Origin: a virus
Strand: one strand, 5' to 3'
Virus record (IMG/VR): IMGVR_UViG_3300038420_000078
Location: 1 to 51,998 of that record
Length of the DNA stretch: 51,998 bases
This document shows positions 1 to 6,829 of this stretch, piece after piece. The notes beneath the pieces are model-generated. The model did not search any database, was not told the origin of the DNA, and saw only the letters and a program-made list of their open reading frames with translations. Position 1 is the stretch's first letter, and every line of letters begins with the position of its first letter. The translations under genes and the position numbers were made by a program.

Positions 1-151
1 TAGGAGTCGCGTTAAGCTGGAGCAGCGCCAATCGACCTGTTCCGGTCCAAACTCACAGGGCCAGCACTAACCGCACAGGTTCCCGTTGTAAGGGGGGCCG
101 GTCCTTAGCGGAAAGCGGAACTGTGTCATTAACAGATAGAGGGATAGGGGA

Positions 152-406
152 ATGAAAGTCTGGATCAGCAAATACGCCTTGAGTGGCGGAATATTTGAGA
201 TGGAAGTGAATGAACCGCGTGTTTATTCACATACTGAATTAATTAGCGATCCCGATAATCCGCTTCGTTATTTTCATGGCGATGGCAACGAATGGCATCG
301 CACGCAAGAGGGTGCATTCATCCGCGCCGAGCAAATGCGTCTGGCGAAAATCAGGTCGCTTGAGAAGCAAATTACCAAGTTAATGTCACTCAAGTTCCAT
401 GCCTAA
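152..406 (+). CDS. hypothetical small phage protein (84 aa)
   Basis: First gene of the leftmost plus-strand cluster. The ATG follows a GAGGGATAGGGGA ribosome binding site. The product is polar, starts with a possible beta-rich half (MKVWISKYALSGGI) and ends in a charged helix with a Lys/Arg-rich tail. I recognise no family. The 151 bases before it contain no convincing ORF. Codon use is like the neighbouring early genes. It is probably an accessory early phage gene; function unknown. Confidence 0.6.
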   Translation: MKVWISKYALSGGIFEMEVNEPRVYSHTELISDPDNPLRYFHGDGNEWHRTQEGAFIRAEQMRLAKIRSLEKQITKLMSLKFHA

Positions 407-435
407 TCCGCCATTCCAACCAAGGAGACGATGCA

Positions 436-657
436 ATGAATGACACATCAGAAGTTGCCGTTAGCGCCGGGACTGTGGTCGATTTCGACGGTGAAGAACT
501 TGCAAAACGCTTTGCCGCATTCATGCGAGAGCAGGGGAGATTGCCAGCGTCCGAACGATGCAATCTGCAAATGGCATGCGCTGCCCTTGCGAACATCGCG
601 GGAGAATACGTTATCGAGACTCTTGGCGGACACGTATCACTCATCACGGGGCATTAA
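436..657 (+). CDS. hypothetical small phage protein (73 aa)
   Basis: Start ATG is preceded by AAGGAGACG, a strong ribosome binding site 5-6 bases upstream. The protein is acidic at the N-terminus and largely helical. Competing ORFs in other frames lack such a start signal. No family recognised. It lies 29 bases after the previous gene and probably shares its transcript. Confidence 0.6.
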   Translation: MNDTSEVAVSAGTVVDFDGEELAKRFAAFMREQGRLPASERCNLQMACAALANIAGEYVIETLGGHVSLITGH

Positions 658-659
658 CA

Positions 660-734
660 ATGAGCGGATTTTCAGAGCGCACGAAGACCGCTATCGGCGA
701 CCTCGCGGGCGTCATGGCGGCGGAAGGCGTGTGA
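660..734 (+). CDS. possible 24-aa peptide
   Basis: A very short ORF beginning MSGFSERTKTAIGDLAGVM starts 2 bases after the stop of the previous gene, as expected for translational coupling. There is nothing but its position and phage-like composition to support it, so it may be chance. Confidence 0.25.
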   Translation: MSGFSERTKTAIGDLAGVMAAEGV

Positions 735-841
735 TGGATTTTGTCGGATAATTATTGTTTCACGGCGGAAATATTAGTTGCTAATTTAACGCGGTGTGTT
801 AGATTTAATTCAGTGAGAAACACCTGCCACGGAGACGGAAA

Positions 842-1012
842 ATGAAAACCGAAATCGTATGTATCAAGCGCTACGGCCTTAGCATTATTGCCACGGAAGG
901 CGCGGACTTCGCCGCCAAGGTGACGCAACTGCAATATGAACCCGGCAAGATTTACGATCCACGGATCGGTGTGCAGCAGGAATGGCTTGTTCCTATCTAT
1001 CCCACCCATTGA
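842..1012 (+). CDS. hypothetical 56-aa protein
   Basis: The ORF starts MKTEIVCIKRYGLSIIATEG and ends IYPTH. The start is set by GCCACGGAGACGGAAA, a leader motif that recurs before other genes here (12827, 13917, 14722). The 184 bases before it (658-841) hold only the tiny ORF at 660 and an AT-rich stretch that could contain a promoter, with no clear consensus. Likely a small beta-rich protein; family not recognised. Confidence 0.5.
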   Translation: MKTEIVCIKRYGLSIIATEGADFAAKVTQLQYEPGKIYDPRIGVQQEWLVPIYPTH

Positions 1013-1021
1013 CGCAACACC

Positions 1022-1045
1022 GGGCGGCCTAGCGCCGCCCTCTTT
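1022..1045 (+). terminator. GC hairpin, possible weak terminator
   Basis: A 7-bp perfect stem (GGGCGGC / GCCGCCC, 1022-1028 and 1034-1040) with loop CTAGC is followed by TCTTTCT. The T tract is interrupted, so termination may be partial. It sits between two small genes, 10 bases after a stop codon. Confidence 0.45.
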
Positions 1046-1064
1046 CTGCTACGGAGCTACCCAG

Positions 1065-1193
1065 ATGTCCTACATGATTGAAATGCTGACGGCCGATATG
1101 AGCCAGGAACAACTTGTAACTGCTTTGGCTGCCTTACCATGCTTCGCGCTGTGCGTGGTTTTCCTCGCCGGCGTGATCGCGGTGCGGCCATGA
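1065..1193 (+). CDS. small membrane protein (42 aa)
   Basis: A longer in-frame ORF is open from 936, but it would run through the previous gene. The ATG at 1065 follows ACGGAGCTACCCAG and gives a 42-residue product with one hydrophobic segment (about residues 18-38, rich in Ala, Val, Leu and Cys), so it is probably a single-span inner-membrane peptide. Its stop overlaps the next start (ATGA at 1190). Confidence 0.5.
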   Translation: MSYMIEMLTADMSQEQLVTALAALPCFALCVVFLAGVIAVRP

Positions 1194-1348
1194 GAGGCAT
1201 TGCAATGGCCATCGTAGGTGCGACATGGATTTGGGCGCTAAGCGCTGTTGCAGATAAAGTTCGTGAGACTGCGGAATACAACAACGCAGTTTCTGGTGCC
1301 ACGTTCTGGTTCATCGCCACAGTCATCGTTATCGCTGGAGGCTGGTGA
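1190..1348 (+). CDS. small membrane protein (52 aa)
   Basis: Begins in an ATGA overlap with the previous gene. The product has two hydrophobic stretches (about residues 3-18 and 36-51), consistent with a hairpin membrane protein. Together with the upstream 42-aa peptide it forms a coupled pair of membrane peptides. No family recognised; function unknown. Confidence 0.5.
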   Translation: MRGIAMAIVGATWIWALSAVADKVRETAEYNNAVSGATFWFIATVIVIAGGW

Positions 1349-1599
1349 TGAGTGCTAAGGACGTTGTCGACTATCTCAATAGATTAGACGCGCATCTGGC
1401 AATGCTTAGTCCAGATGCCGCTCTGAAGGATGTTGAGAGTGAGCTCAAGCGCGTGGCGCACCTCGAGCAAGCTGTCGCCGCATGGGCCGAGAAGGGTAAG
1501 GGCGAGTCCCCGTCACGTTTCTCGGCTTGGGATTTGGGGATAATCGATGGCGAACTTGCCATGCGAGCACAACGCCAGCGCGAGAGGACTGCGCCATGA
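1348..1599 (+). CDS. hypothetical helical protein (83 aa)
   Basis: The ATG at 1348 overlaps the upstream stop (TGATG); a GTG one codon earlier is the alternative. The sequence is soluble, helical and charged, with a middle segment (DVESELKRVAHLEQAVAAW) suited to a short coiled coil. No family recognised. A tiny 18-aa ORF (1596-1652) starts in an ATGA overlap with its stop and may or may not be translated. Confidence 0.55.
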   Translation: MSAKDVVDYLNRLDAHLAMLSPDAALKDVESELKRVAHLEQAVAAWAEKGKGESPSRFSAWDLGIIDGELAMRAQRQRERTAP

Positions 1600-1658
1600 T
1601 CGGCTTGGGCATAAGTGCATTTCTCGACACGATTCGGGCGGAGCAGGCGTAGGGAGAA

Positions 1659-2015
1659 ATGAGCATGTATCACAGCAAGAGGACTCCGGTGCCATGGGCG
1701 GTTTGCGCCGATAACCGCAGCGGCATGACGTGGAATATTGAGATCACGGACGAGAGTGGCGACAACCGGATTTGCTTCATGTCACATGACGACACGCGCC
1801 AGAATGCGCGCGGGCTGGCCAACGCCGCGTTCATCGCCCATGCGGTGAATTGCTATGACGATCTGATCGAAGCGCTTGTAATAATCGCGGATCAACACAT
1901 TGGCGATCAGCCTTCGGCTATCGACATTGACGAAGCAGCATGGAACGCGCGCTGCCACTCGAATTTGCGGACGATTGCGCGGCAGGCTCTCGTCAAAGCC
2001 AAGGGAGAGACATGA
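1659..2015 (+). CDS. conserved-type phage protein (118 aa)
   Basis: Start ATG is preceded by AGGGAGAA. The C-terminal half (AAFIAHAVNCYDDLIEALV and following helix) resembles a common type of small alphaproteobacterial phage protein of unknown function. The N-terminus looks beta-rich (PWAVCADNRSGMTWNIEI). Four-base overlap with the next gene places it in an operon. Confidence 0.65.
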   Translation: MSMYHSKRTPVPWAVCADNRSGMTWNIEITDESGDNRICFMSHDDTRQNARGLANAAFIAHAVNCYDDLIEALVIIADQHIGDQPSAIDIDEAAWNARCHSNLRTIARQALVKAKGET

Positions 2016-2269
2016 TGTCTCGCCAATATCTGTTCGATGTGACGCTCACGACGACGATCCGCGTCAATGCGAACGATCTGGCGACTGCCGCCGCGAAAGT
2101 CCGCGCGCTGTTCGCCGAGCACGAGGCCCATCTTGGAATGATCGACGGCGATTCCGTTGTCGCGTCGCTCAATGTCGAGGGTGACTTGGATTTGGTCGAG
2201 ATCGAGGGGAGGCGATATGAGCCGTTACCGCACGAAGCATACAGACACGCAAGTCATCACTCTGAATGA
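2012..2269 (+). CDS. hypothetical protein (85 aa)
   Basis: Starts in the ATGA overlap with the previous stop. The product alternates a beta strand (YLFDVTLTTTIRVNA) with a helix (LATAAAKVRALFAEH) and another strand, a small alpha/beta fold typical of accessory phage proteins. No family recognised. Its 3' end overlaps the next gene by 53 bases. Confidence 0.55.
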   Translation: MMSRQYLFDVTLTTTIRVNANDLATAAAKVRALFAEHEAHLGMIDGDSVVASLNVEGDLDLVEIEGRRYEPLPHEAYRHASHHSE

Positions 2270-2576
2270 GAACGACGACGCGGCGTTCTCGGTCGAGATC
2301 GACTTTTATGTCACGCCTGGCTCGCCTCAGACATGGGAACAGCCTGCCGAAGGACCGGAAATCGAGATCATCCGCGTGAGCCCCTACACGACGCGCAAAC
2401 GGTATCCTGGCGAGGGTGCCATATTCGTGGGGCGCGGCGAGGTCACATTCTTCCTCGATTGCCCGAAATGGCTTGAGCGGCTGCTTATCGAGGCCGTGGA
2501 CGTGGATAAGCTCCAAGCCGAGGAAGCCGATCCGGATCGAGAATACGACCGACGAAGAGACGAGAGGATGGCATGA
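2217..2576 (+). CDS. hypothetical protein (119 aa)
   Basis: The ATG at 2217 follows GAGGGGAGGCGAT, a strong ribosome binding site, and is preferred over an upstream in-frame start at 2157 that would overlap the previous gene more. The protein is acidic and looks beta-rich in its first 80 residues; the C-terminus is a charged helix. Unrecognised. Confidence 0.6.
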   Translation: MSRYRTKHTDTQVITLNENDDAAFSVEIDFYVTPGSPQTWEQPAEGPEIEIIRVSPYTTRKRYPGEGAIFVGRGEVTFFLDCPKWLERLLIEAVDVDKLQAEEADPDREYDRRRDERMA

Positions 2577-2800
2577 CCGAGATCATTAAAGTTCAACGCC
2601 CACTCAGGACGAATGATCCAACAATTCCTTGGCTAATTTACGATAAGAGCCGCAAGCGCGAACAGCAATTGCCGCAAAGCGTCATCCCACCGGCTGCTGT
2701 GGAAGCCCTTGGCGATGATCCGAAGGGATATTTCGAAGGCCATTGGTCATCGATTGTCGGATGGGCCATCGGCAAGCGCGTGAAGGATCAAAGGTGGTGA
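2573..2800 (+). CDS. hypothetical protein (75 aa)
   Basis: ATGA overlap with the previous gene. Basic protein with aromatic residues near both ends (IPWLIYDKSRKR; GHWSSIVGWAIGKR). No motif recognised. It may bind nucleic acid judging from its charge, but this is only a guess. Confidence 0.55.
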   Translation: MTEIIKVQRPLRTNDPTIPWLIYDKSRKREQQLPQSVIPPAAVEALGDDPKGYFEGHWSSIVGWAIGKRVKDQRW

Positions 2801-2801
2801 A

Positions 2802-2990
2802 ATGACCGAGATCACAGATGACGGCACCGAGGCGCTGCAAATCCGCCTGCGGGATGCGACAGTCCCTGAACTGCGCGAGATCATATCTGGCGCATGGACA
2901 GATTCCGTCACGCGCACGCTGGCGCGCCGGGAATTGGAAAGCCGGCTGCGATTCGCCGCGGCCGCGAAGGCTGCAGAGAGGGGAAAGTAA
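2802..2990 (+). CDS. hypothetical helical protein (62 aa)
   Basis: Starts one base after the previous stop and shares the N-terminal pattern MTEI with it. Predicted to be almost all helix, with an Arg/Ala-rich C-terminus. No family recognised. Position in a tight row of genes supports translation. Confidence 0.55.
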   Translation: MTEITDDGTEALQIRLRDATVPELREIISGAWTDSVTRTLARRELESRLRFAAAAKAAERGK

Positions 2991-3623
2991 ATGGTTGACG
3001 TGACAAAAATCAGCATTGGCGACGAAGTGACGATCCGCGCGCGTGTGACATCGCTTGAAAATGGCTTGATTTATATCGGTCTCGACAATGAGGAAATCAG
3101 CATCCTTGGAACCGAGATTATTTCGCACGAGCCACGATCGCTTGCCCAGCGCCTCGCTGGCCTAACGGTCGAGCAAATCGAGGCGGCACTCGCCCGTAAG
3201 GATTCGGCATTGTCCGAGGCGTTCGAGACGGCCGGGACGCACATAGCGCGGGCGCGGCGTGATGCGGGCGACTTAAAGCGGCGCCCGAAGAACACAGGAA
3301 CCGGCGAAGCGGACGCAACTCCTTCGCCGCAGGTCGCGGGAGAAGTTCTCATTGGCGCAAGCGTAAATGACACGTTTGCAGTCGAACCGGGACAGGACAA
3401 TAAGTCCACGACGGAAACCGCTGCGGCCGCCCCCGTCCACGCGCCGAACAAGCCCAGCGTAGTGCTCGCCGTGGCCCACGCTAACGCCGCCGAAGGCAGG
3501 CAGGTTTTCAATGCTTGGTTCCGACACGGACTAACCGAAGTCGAGCGCGCGGGGCTCGATGGTCATATCGCGAAACTTCTGGCCGAGGCTGATAAGGCCG
3601 ACGTCGCCAAGGCGGAGAGTTAA
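2991..3623 (+). CDS. hypothetical two-part protein (210 aa)
   Basis: Begins directly at the end of the previous gene. Residues 1-45 look like a small beta barrel (ISIGDEVTIRARVTSLENG), residues 50-90 are helical, then a Pro/Ala/Thr-rich linker leads to a second helical region (about 155-208). The arrangement suggests a multi-part adaptor or nucleic-acid-associated protein, but no family is recognised. Confidence 0.6.
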   Translation: MVDVTKISIGDEVTIRARVTSLENGLIYIGLDNEEISILGTEIISHEPRSLAQRLAGLTVEQIEAALARKDSALSEAFETAGTHIARARRDAGDLKRRPKNTGTGEADATPSPQVAGEVLIGASVNDTFAVEPGQDNKSTTETAAAAPVHAPNKPSVVLAVAHANAAEGRQVFNAWFRHGLTEVERAGLDGHIAKLLAEADKADVAKAES

Positions 3624-3989
3624 ATGCACACGAAATACAAGGTCATTCCGGCCACGGACACCCCAAGCCAAATCACCGAGCACAACTGCGATTTACCGGA
3701 AAGGCCAACTTATCAGCAGATTCGAACGGTCGTCGAGCCCTATCTAAAGGTCGCGCGCCCGGAGGCGCGGCTTGAGCATGTGAGCGTGCTGGGAGACGAT
3801 GGCGAACGCGCGGATATGTTCGTCGACGACGTCGGCGCGCTCAGTGGACTTCCCATCAATTTAGAGGCAACTCGGCGTTATCACCGAGCGTCGATCGAGC
3901 GCTGCGAAGAGCAGGTCGACGGGATCATCCCAAACGCCCCGAGAATCCATGGATGCGCCGTGCTGTTTGCAAGGAGAATATGGTTCTGA
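3624..3989 (+). CDS. conserved-type phage protein (121 aa), DUF3846-like layout
   Basis: Starts immediately after the previous stop. The C-terminal pattern (PINLEATRRYH, then IHGCAVLFARRIWF) matches a common small phage protein in which a short helix with a conserved Asn/Ala/Thr cluster precedes a Gly-Pro/Ala-Val-Leu-Phe strand; the layout is like DUF3846. Function unknown. Last gene before the terminator at 4013. Confidence 0.6.
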   Translation: MHTKYKVIPATDTPSQITEHNCDLPERPTYQQIRTVVEPYLKVARPEARLEHVSVLGDDGERADMFVDDVGALSGLPINLEATRRYHRASIERCEEQVDGIIPNAPRIHGCAVLFARRIWF

Positions 3990-4012
3990 TCGTTCCGCCG
4001 CTCTGAAACGCC

Positions 4013-4044
4013 AAAGGCCGCCGGATTGCTCCAGGCGGCCTTTT
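4013..4044 (+). terminator. strong intrinsic terminator
   Basis: A perfect 10-bp stem (AAAGGCCGCC at 4013-4022 with GGCGGCCTTT at 4034-4043), an 11-base loop and a TTTT run. It closes the plus-strand early cluster. Because the stem begins with AAA, it can also act in the other direction for the converging minus-strand operon that ends at 4191. The remaining bases to 4190 hold no ORF I can support. Confidence 0.85.
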
Positions 4045-4190
4045 ACGTCCGGTTCCTGCCACGGAGAATAATCGGAAGAACGGTGCGGGTGCGGGACCAT
4101 TGATCTCGGAGCGCAGCGGTTCCTCGGTTACACCGGACAAGCGAGATATAGCGCCGTCCTCCAGTGTCGTCTATCCGGAGTCGGTCGTTT

Positions 4191-4436
4191 TTAATCCAAT
4201 AACCCCCTCGCCATCAAAAAGTCGCTGATCTTATCGGCGGTCAATCCAGACGCAGGAACCATGATTTTTCGAGCAAGTAGCAGCAATTCAATCGCGATTC
4301 GGCGATCCGTTTCCGCGGCGCGCGCGCGTTCGAGCAAATTGCCATTAGAAACGAGAAGTTCCTCGGCTCTCGCCGTCCGCTCTCGCGCGTGCTGGTTGGC
4401 GATGACCAAGAGCTCTTCAAGATCGCGTTTCTTCAT
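4191..4436 (-). CDS. hypothetical helical protein (81 aa)
   Basis: Last gene of the long minus-strand operon. The product is one charged helical stretch (residues 1-50, coiled-coil-like with Glu/Arg) followed by a hydrophobic helix and a C-terminal segment (ADKISDFLMARGLL) that resembles a small helical capping domain. No family recognised. It lies 13 bases after the DnaA-like gene. Confidence 0.55.
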   Translation of the reverse strand: MKKRDLEELLVIANQHARERTARAEELLVSNGNLLERARAAETDRRIAIELLLLARKIMVPASGLTADKISDFLMARGLLD

Positions 4437-4449
4437 TTCGTAGACCTAC

Positions 4450-4920
4450 TTATTCGCGCGCGACCGCTGCCTTAATCGCACTGATATGATTCTCCAGTGG
4501 AGCTCCGTTGTAAAGTTCTCCAGAATCGACGCGCACCTTATTGCTCGCGAGCGCATTGATGACCGTGGCGTGGTTGCCTCGTCCGAATCCTCTGGCGATT
4601 TGCAGTAGAGAATATGGCGTGAGCTGTTTCGTCACCGCCATCGCCGCGTGCCGAGCGACTATTAAGCCGCGATTGCCACGCTTTCCGATCATGTCCATGC
4701 GCGAGACGCCGAACTGGCGTTGAGCCGCCTCACGGATTTCAGAGATCGTCGGAATGGATCGATTGGCATGAAATCGCGGGATATTCAGCGGCGCGTTATA
4801 AATAGGGCCGTCGGCATAAGGTGGATTCGCGCGGAGCGCAATGGCTGCCGCAATGGCGCGTTCCCGCAATTTTCGTTCGATCACCTTGGCGAGCGGGCCT
4901 TGTCCTGGTTGAAATGTCAC
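4450..4920 (-). CDS. DnaA domain IV-like protein (156 aa)
   Basis: Residues about 58-130 match the DNA-binding C-terminal domain of the replication initiator DnaA: a helix (ISEIREAAQRQFGVSRMDM), a basic segment, an ARHAAMAV helix and the signature GRGNHATVINA (family pattern GxRDHTTVxxA). The AAA+ ATPase and the N-terminal domains of DnaA are absent; residues 1-57 are a basic leader. It therefore probably recognises DnaA-box-like DNA without ATP-driven assembly, and could help replication start, compete with host DnaA or act as a repressor. Overlaps the upstream gene by ATGA. Confidence 0.8.
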   Translation of the reverse strand: MTFQPGQGPLAKVIERKLRERAIAAAIALRANPPYADGPIYNAPLNIPRFHANRSIPTISEIREAAQRQFGVSRMDMIGKRGNRGLIVARHAAMAVTKQLTPYSLLQIARGFGRGNHATVINALASNKVRVDSGELYNGAPLENHISAIKAAVARE

Positions 4921-5462
4921 GAAAACGCACTCCCGTTTTTTGAACTCTCACCGCGATGCTCGCGCGGGTTCTCGAAGCCTGGATCACCAAGTATGGCTCC
5001 AGTGACGACGATTCCTCGTGTCGCGCGTCTCGGCTCTGGAAGAGGATCGCGATCATTGAGACGTTGAGGCGCGATCGGCATTTTATCCTCAATTTCAGTC
5101 GATTTGCGTAATGGCGGATTTTCCTCCTCTTTTTTTGTGGGCACAGCTTGAGGCTTGGCGAATCGCCGTGCCACGCCGATCTTACGAGCCATTTTCTTAA
5201 CCGCCTCGACCGAGCGCCCGATCTTATCAGCAATCACGAATGCAGGAATGGATGTGTCCGGGTAGAGCGCGCGGACGATTTCGATCTCTTCCGGAGTCCA
5301 GTCGGGGCTCAATCCGGCCCGGACATAAACATTCGCCTCATCACCCAGGGCGCGCCGGGCCGTCGCACGCTTCGGCGGAAAGATTCGATAGCCTTCGGCT
5401 TTGAGGGCATCGAGGATCGCGCGGGCGATGGAATCTGGTGTCGGGTAAGTTTGACCGGTCAT
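4917..5462 (-). CDS. GcrA/Myb-like HTH protein (181 aa)
   Basis: Residues about 54-97 form a helix-turn-helix region that begins WTPEEIEIVRALYPD and continues with IADKIGRSVEAVKKMARKIG, the layout seen in GcrA-type and SANT/Myb-like DNA-binding domains. GcrA is the alphaproteobacterial cell-cycle regulator that works with sigma-70 at methylated GANTC sites. The rest is low-complexity and charged. It sits between a methyltransferase and a DnaA-like protein, which fits a regulatory role. It overlaps both neighbours by 4 bases. Assignment to GcrA itself is tentative. Confidence 0.6.
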   Translation of the reverse strand: MTGQTYPTPDSIARAILDALKAEGYRIFPPKRATARRALGDEANVYVRAGLSPDWTPEEIEIVRALYPDTSIPAFVIADKIGRSVEAVKKMARKIGVARRFAKPQAVPTKKEEENPPLRKSTEIEDKMPIAPQRLNDRDPLPEPRRATRGIVVTGAILGDPGFENPREHRGESSKNGSAFS

Positions 5463-6829
5463 TCTGTTTCCTTACGCGATAAAAACGCCTCTATGAACGC
5501 TCGCGCGGCTTCCGCGTTGATGGCGTTGCCGTAGCCACGGAGCATTTTTGCGCGGGACTTTCCTTCGTAGGGGCTTCCTGATCCCAATCGGAAGGCAGAG
5601 CCATTAACCAGCGGCTGAAGTGAGGCGCCAATTGGCCTCCATCTGTTGTCTGTGCAGAAAATCCAGTCAGCATCTCGCCAGAAGCCGTTAACCGGGCCGG
5701 GCCGCAGAGCATCGCCACTTGATCCGCCAAGAAGTAATCCGCTTCCGCTCTTTTTGATGTCGTTCCAGGAGACAGCCCTCCCTTTGCGTCGTTCGCTCGC
5801 GGGGTTTTCCAGCTCGCCAGCGCCACATCCGCCGATAGAGCCCCGTTCGCTTGATGCGGTCCGCCCTTCGTCCCGTCCGTCGCCCGCGGCGTGTTCCAAC
5901 TCGCCAGGAAGACTTGATCTTCCAGCCTGGATTTTCCGTCGTGCGCCCGATCCGGGTTCCCCGTTCCGCCATTGTTTGTCACTCGAGGCGTAGCCCAGCT
6001 CGCGAACTTCGCCACCCCGTTCAACGTCACAGAGACCTTGCCGCCGTCCGGTGTCCTGCCCGTCGCTGAGGCTCGCCCCATTTGGTGGCCCCCGTCGCCG
6101 TTCCCTTTCACCGGACTCGGCCAGCCGGCAAGCGCCACTGTCTTCCGGCTGAAATCGCAGTTCCCTGCCTCGTTGTAGTTCTCGGTCGCGGGAGAGCCCG
6201 CCATCGGCGTTGGCCACGATGCCGTCTTCACCTGCCGGCATAGCGACAAACTCGCGTAGCTTCCGTCCTCTCGCCGGTGCGCCCCGTGGCCAGATGTCGC
6301 ATCGCAAACCAGCGGGGTGTTCCACGGCGCTTGCAACGAACCAAAGTCGCTGGCGGATATGCGGCGCGCCGACGCCCGCAGAAGGGAAATTGACCGCCCC
6401 GCAGGCGTAACCAATTCCTTCCAAGTCAGATTGAACAAGGTCGAGCCATCCGTGGCGCACCGCATCGCCAACCTGTTCACCAAAGATTGTTGTAGGGCGG
6501 CGCTCGCCGATGAGATGGAACCAAGCCGGCCATAGGTGCCGCTCGTCAGCAAAGCCTTTTCCGCCGCCTGCCGCGCTGAAAGATTGGCAGGGGCATGAGC
6601 CGGTCCAGATCGGTCTGTCGTCCGGCCATCCGGCCTGTCGCAAGGCATAGGACCAGACTCCAATGCCGGCGAAGAAATGACATTGAGCAAATCCAGCAAG
6701 CTCGTCTGGCGCAACATCGCGAATATCCCTTTCATCAACCTCGCCAGGCGCGATATGGCCGGCTGCGATAAGGTTGCGGAGCCATTGCGCCGCGTGCGGG
6801 TCGTGCTCGTTGTAATACGCCGCCATCAA
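5459..6829 (-). CDS. dcm: C5 DNA cytosine methyltransferase (456 aa)
   Basis: Transfers a methyl group from S-adenosylmethionine to C5 of cytosine in a target site. Motif I FAGIG (53-57), motif IV with PCQ (80-82; C81 is the catalytic Cys), motif VI as EQV (118-120, instead of the usual ENV), motif VIII RQR (159-161) and a C-terminal motif X GYGNAI (about 432-437) are present in order. The region between about 170 and 390 should hold target recognition; it is low in hydrophobics and contains repeated short units such as ELENPASERRKG and ELEHAAGDG. Those units are read in another frame by the overlapping ORF 5491-6717. It starts in the ATGA overlap with the helicase. It probably protects phage DNA from host restriction. 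Confidence 0.88.
   Translation of the reverse strand: MMAAYYNEHDPHAAQWLRNLIAAGHIAPGEVDERDIRDVAPDELAGFAQCHFFAGIGVWSYALRQAGWPDDRPIWTGSCPCQSFSAAGGGKGFADERHLWPAWFHLIGERRPTTIFGEQVGDAVRHGWLDLVQSDLEGIGYACGAVNFPSAGVGAPHIRQRLWFVASAVEHPAGLRCDIWPRGAPARGRKLREFVAMPAGEDGIVANADGGLSRDRELQRGRELRFQPEDSGACRLAESGERERRRGPPNGASLSDGQDTGRRQGLCDVERGGEVRELGYASSDKQWRNGEPGSGARRKIQAGRSSLPGELEHAAGDGRDEGRTASSERGSIGGCGAGELENPASERRKGRAVSWNDIKKSGSGLLLGGSSGDALRPGPVNGFWRDADWIFCTDNRWRPIGASLQPLVNGSAFRLGSGSPYEGKSRAKMLRGYGNAINAEAARAFIEAFLSRKETE
5491..6717 (-). CDS. overprinted ORF inside dcm (408 aa), W-x-T-P repeat protein
   Basis: A second long reading frame lies fully within the methyltransferase gene. ATG at 6717 follows AAAGGGATATTCGCG, a usable ribosome binding site. 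The product has an N-terminal Ser/Pro-rich part (SARQAAEKALLTSGTYGR), six units around W-x-(T/S)-P (for example SWNTPRATDGTKGG and SWKTPRANDAKGG, spaced 29-42 residues), and a C-terminus with SRWLMALPSDWD. From memory, very similar proteins occur in many proteobacteria and phages as separate annotations. Each W-x-T-P unit coincides with a repeat of the methyltransferase frame. It may be a genuine overprinted gene, or only an echo of the conserved dcm frame; I cannot decide. Confidence 0.45.
   Translation of the reverse strand: MLRQTSLLDLLNVISSPALESGPMPCDRPDGRTTDRSGPAHAPANLSARQAAEKALLTSGTYGRLGSISSASAALQQSLVNRLAMRCATDGSTLFNLTWKELVTPAGRSISLLRASARRISASDFGSLQAPWNTPLVCDATSGHGAHRREDGSYASLSLCRQVKTASWPTPMAGSPATENYNEAGNCDFSRKTVALAGWPSPVKGNGDGGHQMGRASATGRTPDGGKVSVTLNGVAKFASWATPRVTNNGGTGNPDRAHDGKSRLEDQVFLASWNTPRATDGTKGGPHQANGALSADVALASWKTPRANDAKGGLSPGTTSKRAEADYFLADQVAMLCGPARLTASGEMLTGFSAQTTDGGQLAPHFSRWLMALPSDWDQEAPTKESPAQKCSVATATPSTRKPRERS

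Noticed and set aside
4045-4190. A plus-strand gene after the CCACGGAG motif near 4058
   Set aside because: All frames after the motif stop quickly (for example GTG at about 4083 stops after a few codons).
5459-6829. CRISPR-like array because of the short regular repeats inside dcm
   Set aside because: The repeat units are protein-level, variable in length (29-42 codons apart) and degenerate at DNA level; there are no spacers or cas genes.
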